NCBI RefSeq assembly: GCF_029227915.1
Contig: NC_079880.1
Location: forward strand, 13,718,001 to 13,782,000
Direction: 5' to 3'
DNA: 64,000 bases
DNA from: Hydractinia symbiolongicarpus
Taxonomy: Eukaryota > Cnidaria > Hydrozoa > Anthoathecata > Hydractiniidae
Part shown: piece after piece, positions 1 to 11,787 of the stretch
Position numbering within the stretch: position 1 is the stretch's first letter
How the letters are laid out: each line of letters begins with the position of its first letter
The notes under the pieces: model-generated
Database searches by the model: none
Told to the model about the DNA's origin: nothing
The model's input: the letters and a program-made list of their open reading frames with translations, nothing else
Translations under genes and position numbers: made by a program

Positions 1-1269
1 AATGAAATCCTCTAAACTAGGTTCTGAAAGGTGCTTATGACGTTTTATCATAACCTTGCGGTTCCAACGATCCGTCAAAGAACCTGGCAACTTGGAAACG
101 AGAGCACATATGGTATCAGGGGTATCCAACACATTCCAGTCCCTCCCAATTACAATGCTCTGGCACTTTATTAAGAAACTGAAAAAATCTCTGAACCCTT
201 TTGCGTCGTTGAACTTTAACTGAGGCCAATCTCTTATTTCCTTTCTGTAATTAGCTAGAATAATATGGGGATTCCCATACCTTTTTGTCAGAAGTTCAAT
301 AGCGTTTTCATAACCAACCTCAGGGGGGTGCTGTATGCAATATCGAATAAGTTCTCTAGGTTCACCTGTTGTAAACTTTATAAGTCTGGTTAACCTGCCT
401 CTGGGATCATCTACCTTTGATTCTACAACCTCCTTAAACATAGCCATAAAATAATTAAAATTTAGTGGGTCTCCATTGAATGGCTCAATGTCAACTTCTG
501 GTGCAGATTGTAGTTTTAACAACTTAAACAAGATACTACTTTCATCATCAACTCTCGAATTCATACCTTCATCTATCCTGCGTTGATACCGCTCTACATC
601 TGGTTGGCTGCGTTGACATCTTTGCACGCGCTTCAGATTTCGGTCCAGGACACCCAAACGTGCTTTGAGTTGAGACACCTCCTCTAAGTTTTTTAACTCT
701 TCCGATTCCAGAGCAAATCTTTGTCTTTCATTTCTGAAATCTCCTTCACTCATACGTTCGGTTTTCTCCACTTTCTTATTAAATCGTTCTTGAAACGATT
801 CGGATGATGCCTTTGTGTGGGACTTGCTAGACGCTCTATCCTTTCGGCTATCGTGCGATTTCAGACTTTCACATTCTTGCTTTTCTTTCAACTCTCTAAT
901 TTGGTTGATGGCACGATGTTTGAAATCAAATATTTTTTCGTCTTTGTCGTCGTACCAATTTTGATCATCGCGCCTCTCTTCATCAGTAAAGAGTGGGACG
1001 CATTGTTCGTGAACATTTTCAAACTTTTTTACCAAGTCGTTGAATCTTAATAACGTTTCTTCTATCGTCGTTATGCTCCCGAAGCCCACTAAGTTGTCTA
1101 TTTCGGACGACCTTCTCATCAACCGCCTGAATATTCTTTCTCGTTCTTCTAACAGACACTGAAGTTTAAAGGATCTTCCCTTTTCTGTTAGTTTGACGAC
1201 TCTTCTTTCTTCGTCATCATTAACGGGAGATGCTTCAATCTCTGGTCGGGTCTCTTTCGTTACTGACAT
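1..1269 (-). CDS. BEL/Pao retrotransposon gag (partial, 3' end outside window)
   Basis: On the minus strand a reading frame opens at an ATG at 1269 and stays open to the window edge, about 423 codons. The first ~200 residues are highly charged (Glu/Arg/Lys-rich, probably coiled coil). From about residue 260 comes a typical BEL/Pao gag region: FNGDPLNFNYFMAMF, then RLTRLIKFTTGEPRELI, a YENAIELLTKRYGNPH stretch, and DWNVLDTPDTICALVSKLP. This matches what is known of the DUF1759-type gag core, which packages the element RNA in virus-like particles. Protease, RT and integrase would lie beyond position 1. The frame has no stop, so this copy may be young. It is the least damaged mobile-element gene in the window. 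Family assignment is fairly sure; the exact domain limits are not. Confidence 0.8.
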   Translation of the reverse strand, partial: MSVTKETRPEIEASPVNDDEERRVVKLTEKGRSFKLQCLLEERERIFRRLMRRSSEIDNLVGFGSITTIEETLLRFNDLVKKFENVHEQCVPLFTDEERRDDQNWYDDKDEKIFDFKHRAINQIRELKEKQECESLKSHDSRKDRASSKSHTKASSESFQERFNKKVEKTERMSEGDFRNERQRFALESEELKNLEEVSQLKARLGVLDRNLKRVQRCQRSQPDVERYQRRIDEGMNSRVDDESSILFKLLKLQSAPEVDIEPFNGDPLNFNYFMAMFKEVVESKVDDPRGRLTRLIKFTTGEPRELIRYCIQHPPEVGYENAIELLTKRYGNPHIILANYRKEIRDWPQLKFNDAKGFRDFFSFLIKCQSIVIGRDWNVLDTPDTICALVSKLPGSLTDRWNRKVMIKRHKHLSEPSLEDFI

Positions 1270-1299
1270 CCTTTTGAATAGCGATTCCAACGAATCCAG

Positions 1300-1850
1300 T
1301 GTTACTTATATTTCTACTTTTGTAGGTGCTTGGAAATTATAGACACGATTCCAACGGAGTATTTAATAATCTTACTCGCTAAACAAACAGAATACAAGGC
1401 GAAGTTTAAGCAACAAATTACACATGTAAGATGACATAAAATATAATAAGAAATAAACACTTACTAGAAATATAGTGGCGTAAGCCAAGCCAACTACAAG
1501 TGAGAGAAAACAACTGATAATGTAACTGAGATACAGGACAACTCCTGTGATGTGCGAATATAAATTACTAATTCACTCAACAGCGAATGTATTTCTGAAG
1601 TTTATGTCCGACCTAGTCGCTACATGCTGAAGACTGCTAGCACAAAAAAAGGATGTGCAAGATGTGCAAAAAAAAAACAGACTCAAGGGGAAAATTTAAC
1701 TAAAAATAGTATCAAAATTACAATCATTCTTTTACATAATTAACACGGGACATCACAACACAAAACTAACGAATATAATGCATCTCGTACTCCACCGCAG
1801 AGCTAACTCTACAGCAGAGCACAAACGGGACAACACAAGGACAACACAAA
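1300..1850 (-). repeat. probable 5' LTR of the BEL/Pao element
   Basis: The noncoding stretch directly upstream of gag reads TG... on the minus strand near 1760-1850 and ends ...GTAACA at about 1300. It is followed by TGGATTCGTTGG, which could be a tRNA primer-binding site, then by the gag ATG 30 bases on. The start is uncertain because TGTTGTCC-like starts occur at both ~1760 and ~1845. The matching 3' LTR is outside the window, so this call rests on position and end motifs only. Confidence 0.4.
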
Positions 1851-1905
1851 TTACATAATAAATATAAATTTCAATACGGCAGGAACAGTTATTCCTCTCA
1901 CTCCA

Positions 1906-2956
1906 TTAGTGAGAGGACGGTAAAGTCAAGCATTGAATCAATGTTATTGAATGGATCAAGACAATCAAGACTACCAGTCCTTTTTCAACTGCACTAGTAA
2001 CCCCAGACGCTTTCCATCCACTAATAATCGTGTTTCGGCCATCTGATTTGGTCATTTCATTGAACAGGTCAACCAACCATTGTGCATGTAGAGGCTTCAA
2101 TATGGAGAGCTTCAAGGGAATGTCGATGTTATGGAACAACCTCCCTTCATCTAACTGCATGGTTATCTGTGTACTGTACCAGTCATTGCATTTATTTTTC
2201 ATAAAATTTTTAGCAAATCCATTAACTGTCAAGTCAAGTGGCTGAGAAATGTGAGTCGTATTAGCAGGCACACATGATATTTCGATGTTGTGTTCACGAA
2301 ATCCAAAACAGTAGCTGTCATCTGTACAGTGAATACATCCACTATTACCAATGCTTTTTGTTCGTTGGCCAGATTTTGATCGTTACATCCTCATCTCGAA
2401 TTTTTGCGATGTATGGGACTAAAATCTCCTCTATTAATTTGCATGCTTCTTTCTCGTTGCTGTAGTGTGTTTTGTTGACGCTTAGTGAGAAATCGTCTGG
2501 AAACTGAAACCAGGGTACACTCTTACTTGTTTTCCCTCCATAAATAAGTTGCATGGGCAAATAATTGTTTGACAGTGAGATAGAAAACGTAGCGGTAATG
2601 GTTCTCTTGTCAGTGCTTCCGTTGATTACTACGTTTAATGAACATCTTTTTGCTAAAGTTGCACAACCTACTGGAACATACTTTGTAGGCGTCTGATCGA
2701 CGAACAGTACTTTCATTAAGTTTCGGGAAGTTCGACTTGAACTTTCTCACACAAGCTAAGTTCCTATTCTCAGTTGCATATTTTTCAAGCGATCCTCCGG
2801 CGTGTAAGTCTTGTAGTTTCCTCGCTTTTATGGAGAAATTGTAAGAAAATCATTTTTTCAAGAAGGACTGTGTGTCTTGAGTTAATGGTTCCAATAAATT
2901 TCAAGTCATACTATGTATATTTTATTCTTACCTGTTGCATGTTCGTTTCTCGCCAT
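1906..2956 (-). pseudogene. DDE transposase (broken) of transposon 1
   Basis: Three separated pieces on the minus strand make up a pogo/Jerky-like transposase. (1) A tiny first exon, MARNEHATG (2956-2932), ends at a GTAAGA donor. It is followed by a region near 2825-2720 encoding a helix-turn-helix-like stretch (TYTPEDRLK, then FPKLNESTV in another frame). (2) 2716-2345 carries the first catalytic aspartate in FVDQTPTKYVP, plus GSTDKRTITATF and LPMQLIYGGKTSKS. (3) 2271-1906 carries the third acidic residue in THISQPLDLTVNGFAK. Frameshifts separate the pieces, and most of the DNA-binding region between (1) and (2) is missing. The middle aspartate region (DVFTVQ) is readable around 2330 in another frame. 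Inactive. Confidence 0.7.
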
Positions 2957-3136
2957 ATCGCTATTAGTTACATATGAATACTGACCAAACAACCCAACAA
3001 TGAAATACGATACTGTGTGCAAGTTTCTTAGTATGGTTTCTACTAGCACCTTTTTCGACACTTTATCAAGACTATTATTAAACACGCAATATAAAGTACA
3101 AGTGTCAAAAGTAAATACTAGCTTCCATCATTCACG

Positions 3137-3781
3137 ATGACGATGAATTATGAAAAGACAAGCGAGTTTACCGCTGCCGTCAGAGGTTATCACTTCTATC
3201 GAAATATTTGGCGTCCATACATGACCGAAAAACTGGAGTGCTATCATAAATTTGGAAACGTGTTTGATATGTTTGCAATTAAAACTTGCGAAGCCAGTGG
3301 AGAAGTTGTTGGTCACCTACCTCGAGAGATTTCGCGCGCTACAAAGTCTCTGTTGGATCGTGGAGCGAAGGTTTCTGCAGAGCAGTCACGCTCGCCCCAA
3401 GTTCAAGGGGGTCTTGAGATAGCATGTGAAGTTATAGTAAAAATGCCAACAACAGTGAAAAATCAAGTGCTGTTGGGACGATATTTAGAAATTATCAAAG
3501 ACCTGTATGCTGAACCCAAGAACGAAATGATTTTAGGAAGCTTCCTTACGCCAGAACAACAACAAAAACAGCTGATGGTAAGACAACTTCATAGAGAGAA
3601 AGCAAAAGATTCGCGAGCAAGAGTACCAAAAAGAGCATGTCATGATATTACCCATTGTAATCGACTACTGTTTTTAAAAAGTAAATGTAGCTGCAATGGT
3701 GTTTTATTTTTTTTCTTTCTCTCTCCACCAACCCACACGCATACGTCAACGTTTCAGATATTATTTAAAAGTACTTTCTAA
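3137..3781 (+). CDS. HIRAN-like domain protein of transposon 1
   Basis: This is a 214-codon frame starting at ATG 3137, with a second ATG at codon 3. Residues ~15-110 show the pattern I associate with HIRAN domains: RGYHFYRNIWRP, then KFGNVFDMFAIK, then the signature VVGHLPREIS, followed by GGLEIACEVIV. HIRAN domains (for example in the helicase-like factor HLTF) bind single-stranded 3' ends or damaged DNA. After ~residue 130 comes a charged Gln/Lys tail. The last ~25 residues, after RLLFLKS, look like read-through of noncoding DNA. It is transcribed away from the transposase, across a ~180-bp gap that could hold a shared promoter. It is the most intact of the three HIRAN-like copies here. 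Domain call is by motif only. Confidence 0.6.
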   Translation: MTMNYEKTSEFTAAVRGYHFYRNIWRPYMTEKLECYHKFGNVFDMFAIKTCEASGEVVGHLPREISRATKSLLDRGAKVSAEQSRSPQVQGGLEIACEVIVKMPTTVKNQVLLGRYLEIIKDLYAEPKNEMILGSFLTPEQQQKQLMVRQLHREKAKDSRARVPKRACHDITHCNRLLFLKSKCSCNGVLFFFFLSPPTHTHTSTFQILFKSTF

Positions 3782-3919
3782 GAAAACTGGGTAAGAGGTT
3801 ATCGTGAAAGTGATGCAATAAGAGAAAAAACATTTCGTGCACTTTTTACATAACGAATTGGCTTGCTACGTGTTAAAAATGCCATTGTTTGGTTTTGATT
3901 CTGAAATTCAGCAAACGTT

Positions 3920-4010
3920 AAAAAAAGAAAAAAATTCAAATTTTTGACGAGGATTTAATTTTGCGAAAATGGCCCAATTTCGCGAAATCCCCGGGAAAAT
4001 TAATTCCTTT
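3920..4010. repeat. CGCGAAA-rich repeat
   Basis: A stretch reading ...GATTTAATTTTGCGAAAA...TTTCGCGAAATCC...AAAATTAATTCC has inverted CGCGAAA/TTTCGCG words. A related sequence occurs at 60,460-60,600. It could be the end of a transposon or a small MITE; limits are unclear. Confidence 0.3.
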
Positions 4011-4104
4011 AAAGTAGCCTAAGCATTTAGCCTATGTACCGAGCTATGCGAAATAAATATGAAGTTAACAAAAAAATGGCATAATCTAACGTTTTCGTAG
4101 TATC

Positions 4105-4590
4105 AAAGAGTTTTCACTGGTTCTTAACTTCATCTTGCATGAGTTTAACAGTTTGCTTTAGGGTAAGCTTTCCACCTTCTTTACTTCGGTATATTATAGA
4201 TCGACTTTGCGTTCTGAATGTGTATTCTTCTCGATTACCAATCCACAGTCGATTCTTACATTTGTCAACATTTTCTTCTTGATTGTCTTTTTTAAATTGT
4301 CATGCCTTGTTTTAAATTGTAATCATAATATTCTTTAGCTCTTTGACCATTTACTTTAGATTTTCGTTTTTCCGTTATTTTTTTGTATAATTCATTTGTG
4401 CCTATTTAATTCATTTCGAATTGCTTTAATATTTATTGTTCTGTGTTGTGTTCTGTCGCTGTTGCATTTTTCTGCCTCTTTACGGTCAATGTTTTTAGGA
4501 AATCCTTGCAAAAAGGAGGATTTTGCTTTCTTGAAAAATCTTGAGGGTTGCAACCTCTGACTATAGTAGAACCAGCTGTCATTAGACAAG
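4105..4590 (-). pseudogene. unidentified broken coding region
   Basis: Three minus-strand segments look coding but are separated by frameshifts. 4589-4392 begins MSNDSWFYYSQRLQPSRFF and is rich in Lys/Arg. A second piece near 4380-4310 contains KKITEKRKSKVNGQRAKEYY. A third, 4290-4105, contains RLWIGNREEYTF and ends KLMQDEVKNQ. The amino-acid flow from piece to piece is smooth, which suggests one gene with two frameshifts, or exons with poor splice sites. I do not recognise the family. It lies between transposon 1 and the tectonin gene and may be a relic of another mobile element. Confidence 0.3.
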
Positions 4591-4619
4591 AAATATCATT
4601 ACAGCTAGCTGTTTTTTCA

Positions 4620-6781
4620 CTTTATCATCAATAATTAAACTTCTCAGTTTCACATTCTGCTTAATCTATGATTCCCGTTTTTCCGCTGGATTTTACCAAT
4701 ATATTACACAAAAGTTCAATTTCTATCGAATTGACATTTTCTTGCTTTATTGATCACGCAGTCCTTTACGTAAAGGAGACATAAAAGGTGATTTGGTTTT
4801 TGGAAAGTTGCGACAAGTACCCGATGGATGTTTCTTTATCGGCCCTTAATGCTTTCAAATCAGTATTTGACTTAACACTGACCCTACTGCTCGCAATTGT
4901 GCAATACAAATCTTTGTTTTGTACAAATATAGAATCCAAAAACGAAGCCTTGTTAGATATTGTGTATTGTAATTTTGCGCCAGTGTTATATGCTTATGAG
5001 TGGTGATTGTAACGTTATAATCGCAACTGTTAAATGTAACACGCACTTCAAGATTGCTAAACAGTATTTACACTGGTGCAGTTCTTGCGTCTGTCTAGAA
5101 TTGAATTACTTGTTTCTCGTTGACCCTGACATAAATCCCGCAACTCAGCAAACGCATCATTTTTTGATTACATTATACGATTGTCAATAGTTCCAGATAT
5201 CAGCCAATGTTCGACTATCCCATCCTCATTATTATCTAAATTATGTTTTTACCCTTTCTTATTTTTGAGATTCCAAGCATTTTATGTAACAATAATAATA
5301 ATAATAATTATAATAATGTTCTTGTTGTTCGTTTCTCCTTCTTTTCCATCTCTGTTTCGTGACTATCGCCATCGAAGAAATATTTAACATGCATCAATGA
5401 GTTCATTTCTCTATTCCTATAGTACCAGTAAAAACATCTTAAAAAATCACCCATTGCCCATGTGAATCTACGAATCTTGTAGCTTGATATTCATGCAGCT
5501 CAAATGGATTTTGGGAGATTTCAATTGGTCGTCGACATCTCTTACATAACAGACTTTAGTAGTCTTTCTTTTCATGTCAAAAATGAGGTCAACCGTGACG
5601 TGTGTCTAATCACCAAGTTTAGACGTGTCGGCCACAATTTGCTGGATGTACAGAGGCGCATACTTAGGGATTGGCTCTCTGATCGGATATTAGCCTTCTT
5701 CTCATTTATTCAGCCGTGCTCTATATGTCTTAACCCTTTTAAATTTTTCAACAATTTTCTAAACATCAAATAAAAAATAGTTTACCCCCTAAAATGTCAA
5801 TTTTTTATAAAATCAAGGCTTGGATCTCTAACGGCGATCGCTTTATTTCGTCATATTATTAAAAGTTTTATAAGTGCTTTTGAATAAAACCACAGAAAAT
5901 ATGTTCCACTTTGCCTGCCACATCCAGTTAGCGTTGTGGTACTACTGGGCTTATATTAAGGACCAACATAACACGTAGTTTAAATGTAATGATCCCTGTG
6001 TTTCTGTAGTAGATACATTCTACCTGAATAATCCCTCGTCGTACATATTTTTTTTACTAGAAATTAGTCAGTTTATGTCACTAAATAAATGGATGGGAGA
6101 ATCCAGCGGTTTTATTTACCCCAGCTGATCCATGTTGGTCAGTTCACCCTGATATAAGCGTTTGCGTACTCCTCTTTCTGTATTGAGAACGCGTGAGAAG
6201 CAAAGAAAGTAATACATTTCTTATCTTTTGTTATTGCAGCTGGCCGTTTTGTCACTTCGTTAACAGTATATGCCAGATATAATCACTTATAAGCAATATA
6301 CGAGGGTTTCCAGACTTAACTTAGATTTAAAAGCATGATTTTAAGTGCAACACCAATGCTAACATATAACATAACATGTTAGCTATGCCAAAAATAGCTC
6401 TTCAAAAATTTCATTACGCCGATTTTCTTCACACGATTCGAGTTCACTTCTGAGTGAATCATTTTTAGTAGTGAAAATATGAAGTTGCAGTGGTAATGCT
6501 TTACCAATAAGCCTTTGAATTAGAAAAATCATACTTTTTTGACCTGCTTCCTCGCCCAATTTGATCTCTGCCAGTAAATAGTTATATTCCAAGGGTTTAA
6601 TTTAACCACTTTCTTATTAAAAACACACATAAACTTTATCGTAAAAGACTGGAGGAAACAAGACAAGCTTTGACTGTTTTAAAATTTGGGTAGATTTTAC
6701 CAGTTTAAATTCCAAATGGATTTTTTATTTAACTCTTATCCTGATTGTTTTTAATAATATATCATTGATTTTGTTATGTAG
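4620..6781. other. noncoding stretch, nothing recognised
   Basis: Mostly AT-rich DNA with a short (AAT)n run near 5289-5315. Small open frames here show no domain, composition or conservation signal that I can support. A 5' exon (signal peptide) of the tectonin gene may lie here, but I could not identify one. Confidence 0.4.
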
Positions 6782-9700
6782 CTGGATATTTGAAGGAGAT
6801 TTGTTCAGGATACAATGTAGTCTGGGGAGTAAATCCGCGTGGTGCAATATTTATTAGAACAGGTAAGGGTAGATCTTAACTTCGTAGAAATTGTAGCTAA
6901 ATTGAAGTGTTCTGAAAAAACAAGAAAATATGTATTCCCTGAGGTCAAAAGCTTAACAGCAGATATTATTGCAGGCTTGAGAAAACAAGTCTTAGTAGCT
7001 GAAAGTAACAATTTAATATATTATTTGTTGCTTCCAAATGTTTTCAAAAGCGAAGTCTCTTTAATAATAGCCGTATTTTGTCTGTGTGTCCGCGAAAGCC
7101 GGGTCCCGTTACGGAAACACGAAATTTTTAAAATGCACACCAGTACCAAATGCGATATATTTTTGGTCCACTTTGTTGCGATGGGTAAATTTAAGGAACG
7201 GGCAAACCCGTGGATTTTTCCATGGCAACGACTATCGTCTCAAAAATAATAGCCGTACTCCGTCTGTCTGTCTCTGCGCGGACCCCCCACTGAGTTAGAG
7301 AATCGTGCTACGGAAACACGAATATCAAATGCGATATATTTTATCCACTTTGTTGCCACGGGTAAATATAAAGGACGGGCGAACCCGTGGATTTTTCCAC
7401 GGGCAACGACTTCTCTTTATTAATAGCCGTATTTTGTCTGTGTGTCCGCGAGAGCCGCGTCCCGTAACGGAAACACGAAATTTTTAAAATGCGCACCAAT
7501 ATCAACTGCGATATATTTTTACCGACTTTGTTTTGACCGCTCGCGTGTAGTATACCAATCCTGATTCTTTAAAAAAAAAAGATTTTCGCGACCAGAAAGA
7601 ATCCAAGATCTTCGCGGAACGAAGGCCATTTTGATAATGGTCCTGTGTGTGGTCAGTGTGTGAGGTTTGTAGGCCTGTTTGACTTTTTTATCTTCTAAAA
7701 GCTTTATATATTTGTAATATTTGTTTTCTGTTTGTTTTCAATGTTAGGATAAATATATTGTCACGTTTTTTAGCCACGTACAGATCTTAAACGCACCAGT
7801 TTTAGGATGTTTGGCTAGGAACGAAGATTAGCTAGCTAGCTAGCTAGAGCCTCACTTATTGCTATTCTGTCTTATTGCTATTCTGTCTGTAACAACAGGC
7901 TGTTCCCTGTGTTTCTGTTTAAGCCATAGTTGAAATGAAGTTTTTTTGGAAAAAGGTATTACGCCTATATGCCTGTTCAACTATGTTTAACTGTACTAAG
8001 CGCTTAGCCCGGTGTTAACAACAGACTTTTTTTCTGCAACGTTGTTCACATGTACCAAGGGGTCAGCCTACTGTGACAATTAATTTTTAAACTTTCTCGG
8101 TAATCACGCCGGTACGGTTGTGCAACACGGTTTACAGTGTTAACAATGGACTGTTTCCTGTTTGTTTTTATTTAAACAGAATCTGCGATAAAGTTTTTTC
8201 AACAGGGTATTATTCCTATATGCCTGTGCAACACCGTTTAACTGCACTAAGCGGTCAGCCCGGTGTCACAATTAATCTTTTTACTTTCACAGGAACTTTT
8301 ATTCCGCAATATAAAATAATATTGACCGACTGTTGTTGCTATGGCGGGGTAACAACGGTTTTAAGTCTGTTTTTATTTCATCTAACGTTGCAGGAAAGTT
8401 ATTTTTTGAAAAAATATGTTACAGTCGCAACACTATAATGGTGTATGCGCTTCACTTAATTTACATACTGTATACCTGTACTAAAGCGCTTCACCTGATC
8501 GTGTGCAACAGTTTACGACTACTATTAATTGTTCCACCGGTGTGTTCAAAGCTGTTTTCCTGTCCTAGGCGTTCAACCTGGTTGCACAAATAATTTTGAA
8601 ATTACGCCGAAACTTATTCTGCAAAATAAAATAATATTGAACGATTGTTTTTGTTATGATGGAGTAAAAACGGTTTGTAGAACTCTGTTTTCATTTCAGC
8701 TATTGTTGCAGGAAAGTTCTTTTTTTAAAAATATGTTGCAGTCGCAACACTGCAATGGTGTATGCGCTGCACTTGATTTACGACATACTGCAAACCTGTA
8801 CTAAAGCGCTCCACCTGATTGTGTGACACAGTTTACGGCTCTTATGAAGCGCTCCACAGAGTGTTCAACGCTGGGTCACACCTTGACTTGTGGCTTACCC
8901 CGGCGTTTCGGCGCCGGGTTTCCCGGCTAGTATATTATAATTTTGGATCGATTTTACGTAACATAAAATTACTTTTATCATGTTTAATCATATGCGTCAA
9001 CCTATTCTGCGTGCCTTTTTTGGTAATTTTGTCAAATTTATCGGAAATTAAAGAAATCCTCAGCAGATCTTCAGTGTCACCTAATACCATCTCTTGCACA
9101 TGTTAAAAAGAACGACGTTCGTGCAAGCAAGGCTTGCAGTTAAAAGTCATGACTGCGGTAACCTGGTTTATTAAATCTATCTCCTTCGAGTATTTAACAT
9201 GTGCTTAACCCATTTTCTTCAATAATTAATAACTTTTTGGCATGATGCTCCCTGTAAAAAACATTTATCTATCCATATATCGGCTGTTTAATAAATCTTA
9301 CGAGATAGGTAAAATATTCTTGTAAAGTTGTTATTGGTCGAGGTTCTTTAATGGTTTATCTGTATTTTTATTTAAAAGCTTATTCACTTTAGGCATATCA
9401 AAAAAGAACCCACAGGGAAAGAAATGGAAAGTTATTCCAGGTGGTCTTAAACAAGTGAGCGTCAGTCCAAGAACAAATAATGTATGGGGTGTAAATGTAA
9501 ATGATCATATATACTACAGACATGGTGCCAGCATTTCGAGACCAGCAGGTTAGTAGTTTGCTACTTTAGATCTGCACTTTAAATGTCGGTTTCCATTAAA
9601 ATCAATAAAGGTCGTTAAAACGTATTTACAACATTTGTTGTAAAACAACTTTTGTCTATCTCTGTTGTTTATAAAACATTTAAGCCACCGTTGTAAACTG

Positions 9701-11787
9701 TTGCTCAACATTATTTATGGTGTAGAAAACGACCTTCAGTAACAGGAAAGTTAATAACTTCTGCAAGTTCGCACATTTCGTAAAGTAGTTGTCAGGATTG
9801 GTGCAACTAACCAATAAGGACGTGGATTCCTGTACATAATTCGGTTAGACTACATAATAATGCAGTTATTAATAGAAGATTAATGTAGATCCATAGTGTA
9901 TACCGACCATTGTATACAACCACTTTGTTTTTGACGAGTTGTTAATTTTTCCAGAAATTGCAAACATTTTGACATTAGTAAGTCTCAAAAAAGTACTGCT
10001 ATTCAATAATTTAATTACAAAGCAATACACTTACATTAATTATAACAGACACGGAATATAATGAGATGGAAGTGTATGGAAAGAAAATTATAGTAATTAT
10101 TTTGTATGTAGAAGAAAATTCAGAAAACACGTTTTTTTAACTCAGCCTTATAACTTAGGTAATTATTGGGTGCACATACCAGGCGGTTTAAAGTATATAT
10201 CTGTAGGAGATTCTGGTGTTTGGGGTGTGAACAAGCATGATCATATATACTATCGAGTTGGTACAAGAGGAGGCCATGGCAGCGGTATAACCCATTACGT
10301 TTATTTTACGGCTGCTTTTTATGGGTGTTTTTAAAATGTTAATTTTCTAGAATTTTATTTCAGGTAAACATTGGCATCGAATATCTGGTGGACTGAAACA
10401 AATATACAGTGGCCATAATATTGTCTGGGGAGTAAATGCTCACGACCACATATATATTAGAGAAGGTACTATTTTGTTATTTTTAACACTGCAGGACAGC
10501 TAATGAGTTATCAGATTTTAGTAACATATTACTTCTTTTTATACACATCTACATCCACGTTAAATTCCTACGCTGAACGAAACAAACGAAAAGGGAACAA
10601 TTTCAAATTAGCTTTCATTAACAGGTATCTCTGATCTTCATCCTTCTGGAACACACTGGCGTCGTATTGGTGGTCTTTTAAAATATGTAACAGTTAATAG
10701 CTACGACGGAGGTGTTTGGGGAGCTAATTCGCATAATCATTTATGGTACAGATTGGGTGCCCGTTTAGTGAATGTTGGATTTTCGCCATGGACGCCATTA
10801 TCAAAATGCAGCGATGAATGTGGCGGTTTGCAGCACAGATACAGGTACTGTTTGCGACATGCACCTGGATACCAGCCATCTTCGTGTATAGGAAGTTTAG
10901 CTGATGATATTAATTGTGGTTCACATTGTAAGTTGAATAGCTAATTGGTATTTGAATAAAAGTCTTGGTCTATTATGATGGTTTATTAACCAAACCATTT
11001 TGCCAGTCTTAGCGACTACCACAGGTCTATATTTTCCAGAATAACAGATTATAAGTGATTTATTGCCCCACTAATTAACACTAAAAATGAACGAATGTTC
11101 ATTATTTAAATGAAAACATGCCAGGTCATTTAGCATTGCCTAAACTCGCAATATATTAGAACAGATTATTTTTGACGATAGTTTTGAACACATTTTCGTT
11201 TTCCACTAACCAATTAATTGTTTTTAAAGAACGTGAGGGTTCGAAAATACTTCATCATCCTTTAATGTAAATCCACCTTATTTTGCAATATTTCTTGTTT
11301 ACGTAGGTTATCCTAAATGGCCTCGAGATTTTGCCTGGCATTCTGCTGGACCACTTCTTGGAAGACATTGTATTCAAATCCTAGAAGCAGCTGATCCGCA
11401 CACTTGGCGAGACAATTACTTTTGTTGGTACAGAAAGAAAAAATCACCGAACATTAAATGGTCCTCAGCTGGTACGTGCCAATTCATTTCTGTGCAGCCT
11501 AATTCCTTGCTAGTTTGTTGAAAATTCAGATAAGTAAATCAAAAATTAATAACCATACATTCATTTTTCTATTAGGTCCCATTAGAGGAATGCGCTGCAC
11601 CCAGATTCTTGAAACAGCTGATCCACACACATGGCGAGATAATTACTTATGCGTGCCGCCGACTTCCCCTTATAATTTCAGATGGTCCTCCGCAGGACCA
11701 ATAAAAGGACTAGAATGTATACAATGGCTAGAAGCTGCCGATCCTCATACATGGAGAGATAACTATTTATGCAACAGGAGAATGTGA
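6782..11787 (+). CDS. secreted-type tectonin repeat / TSP1 / C-terminal repeat protein (7 exons seen)
   Basis: Exons seen: 6782-6862, 9393-9548, 10159-10284, 10364-10465, 10625-10927, 11307-11471, 11576-11787 (stop). Every intron is phase 1, has GT/AG ends, and each exon length is a multiple of three, so the exons are modular. Exons 1-5 each encode a tectonin-type repeat with the core WHRISGGLKQI...VWGVN.HDHIY.R. Such repeats build beta-propeller lectins in animal innate immunity and egg coats. Exon 5 then adds a thrombospondin type 1 repeat (FSPWTPLSKCSDECGG...RYRYC). The last two exons carry three copies of a ~48-residue repeat, SAGPI.G..C.Q..EAADP, followed by HTWRDNYLC. Exon 1 is short (27 codons) and lacks the usual tryptophan start. 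The N-terminus and any signal peptide are not identified. Paired cysteines suggest an extracellular protein. Confidence 0.82.
7065..7550. repeat. three tandem ~175-190 bp repeats inside the tectonin intron
   Basis: Units begin near 7065, 7243 and 7420 with AATAGCCGTATTTTGTCTGT. Each contains ACGGAAACACGAA, AATGCGATATATTTT and GGGCGAACCCGTGGATTTTT. An inverted, diverged fragment of the same sequence lies at 49,490-49,620. Open frames across them are by-products. Confidence 0.75.
7860..8930. repeat. array of ~300-bp diverged repeats
   Basis: Landmarks such as CTGTACTAAAGCGCTTCACC / CTGTACTAAAGCGCTCCACC, TTGCAGGAAAGTT and ATAAAATAATATTGA recur about every 300 bases (for example near 8310 and 8625). 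The same family, reverse-complemented, fills 48,000-48,730. Probably the body of a non-autonomous element. Confidence 0.65.
8931..9392. other. intronic sequence, nothing recognised
   Basis: Intron between the first two visible tectonin exons; no further repeat or coding signal seen. Confidence 0.4.

Larger units (their letters stand above)
1880..4010. mobile_element. decayed DDE transposon 1 (transposase plus divergent HIRAN-like gene)
   Basis: A minus-strand transposase (1906-2956) and a plus-strand HIRAN-like gene (3137-3781) start about 180 bases apart, head to head. This is the same arrangement as in the two better bounded elements at 16.5 and 20.1 kb. I could not find a convincing pair of terminal inverted repeats; the limits given are only the span of the genes and the adjoining repeat. 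The left side abuts the BEL LTR, so one of the two probably inserted next to or into the other. Confidence 0.5.

Noticed and set aside
7065-8930. Several 60-106 codon frames
   Set aside because: They follow the tandem repeats and differ in frame from unit to unit.
7065-8930. CRISPR-like array
   Set aside because: Units are 175-300 bp, diverged, without short identical repeats and unique spacers; eukaryotic context.
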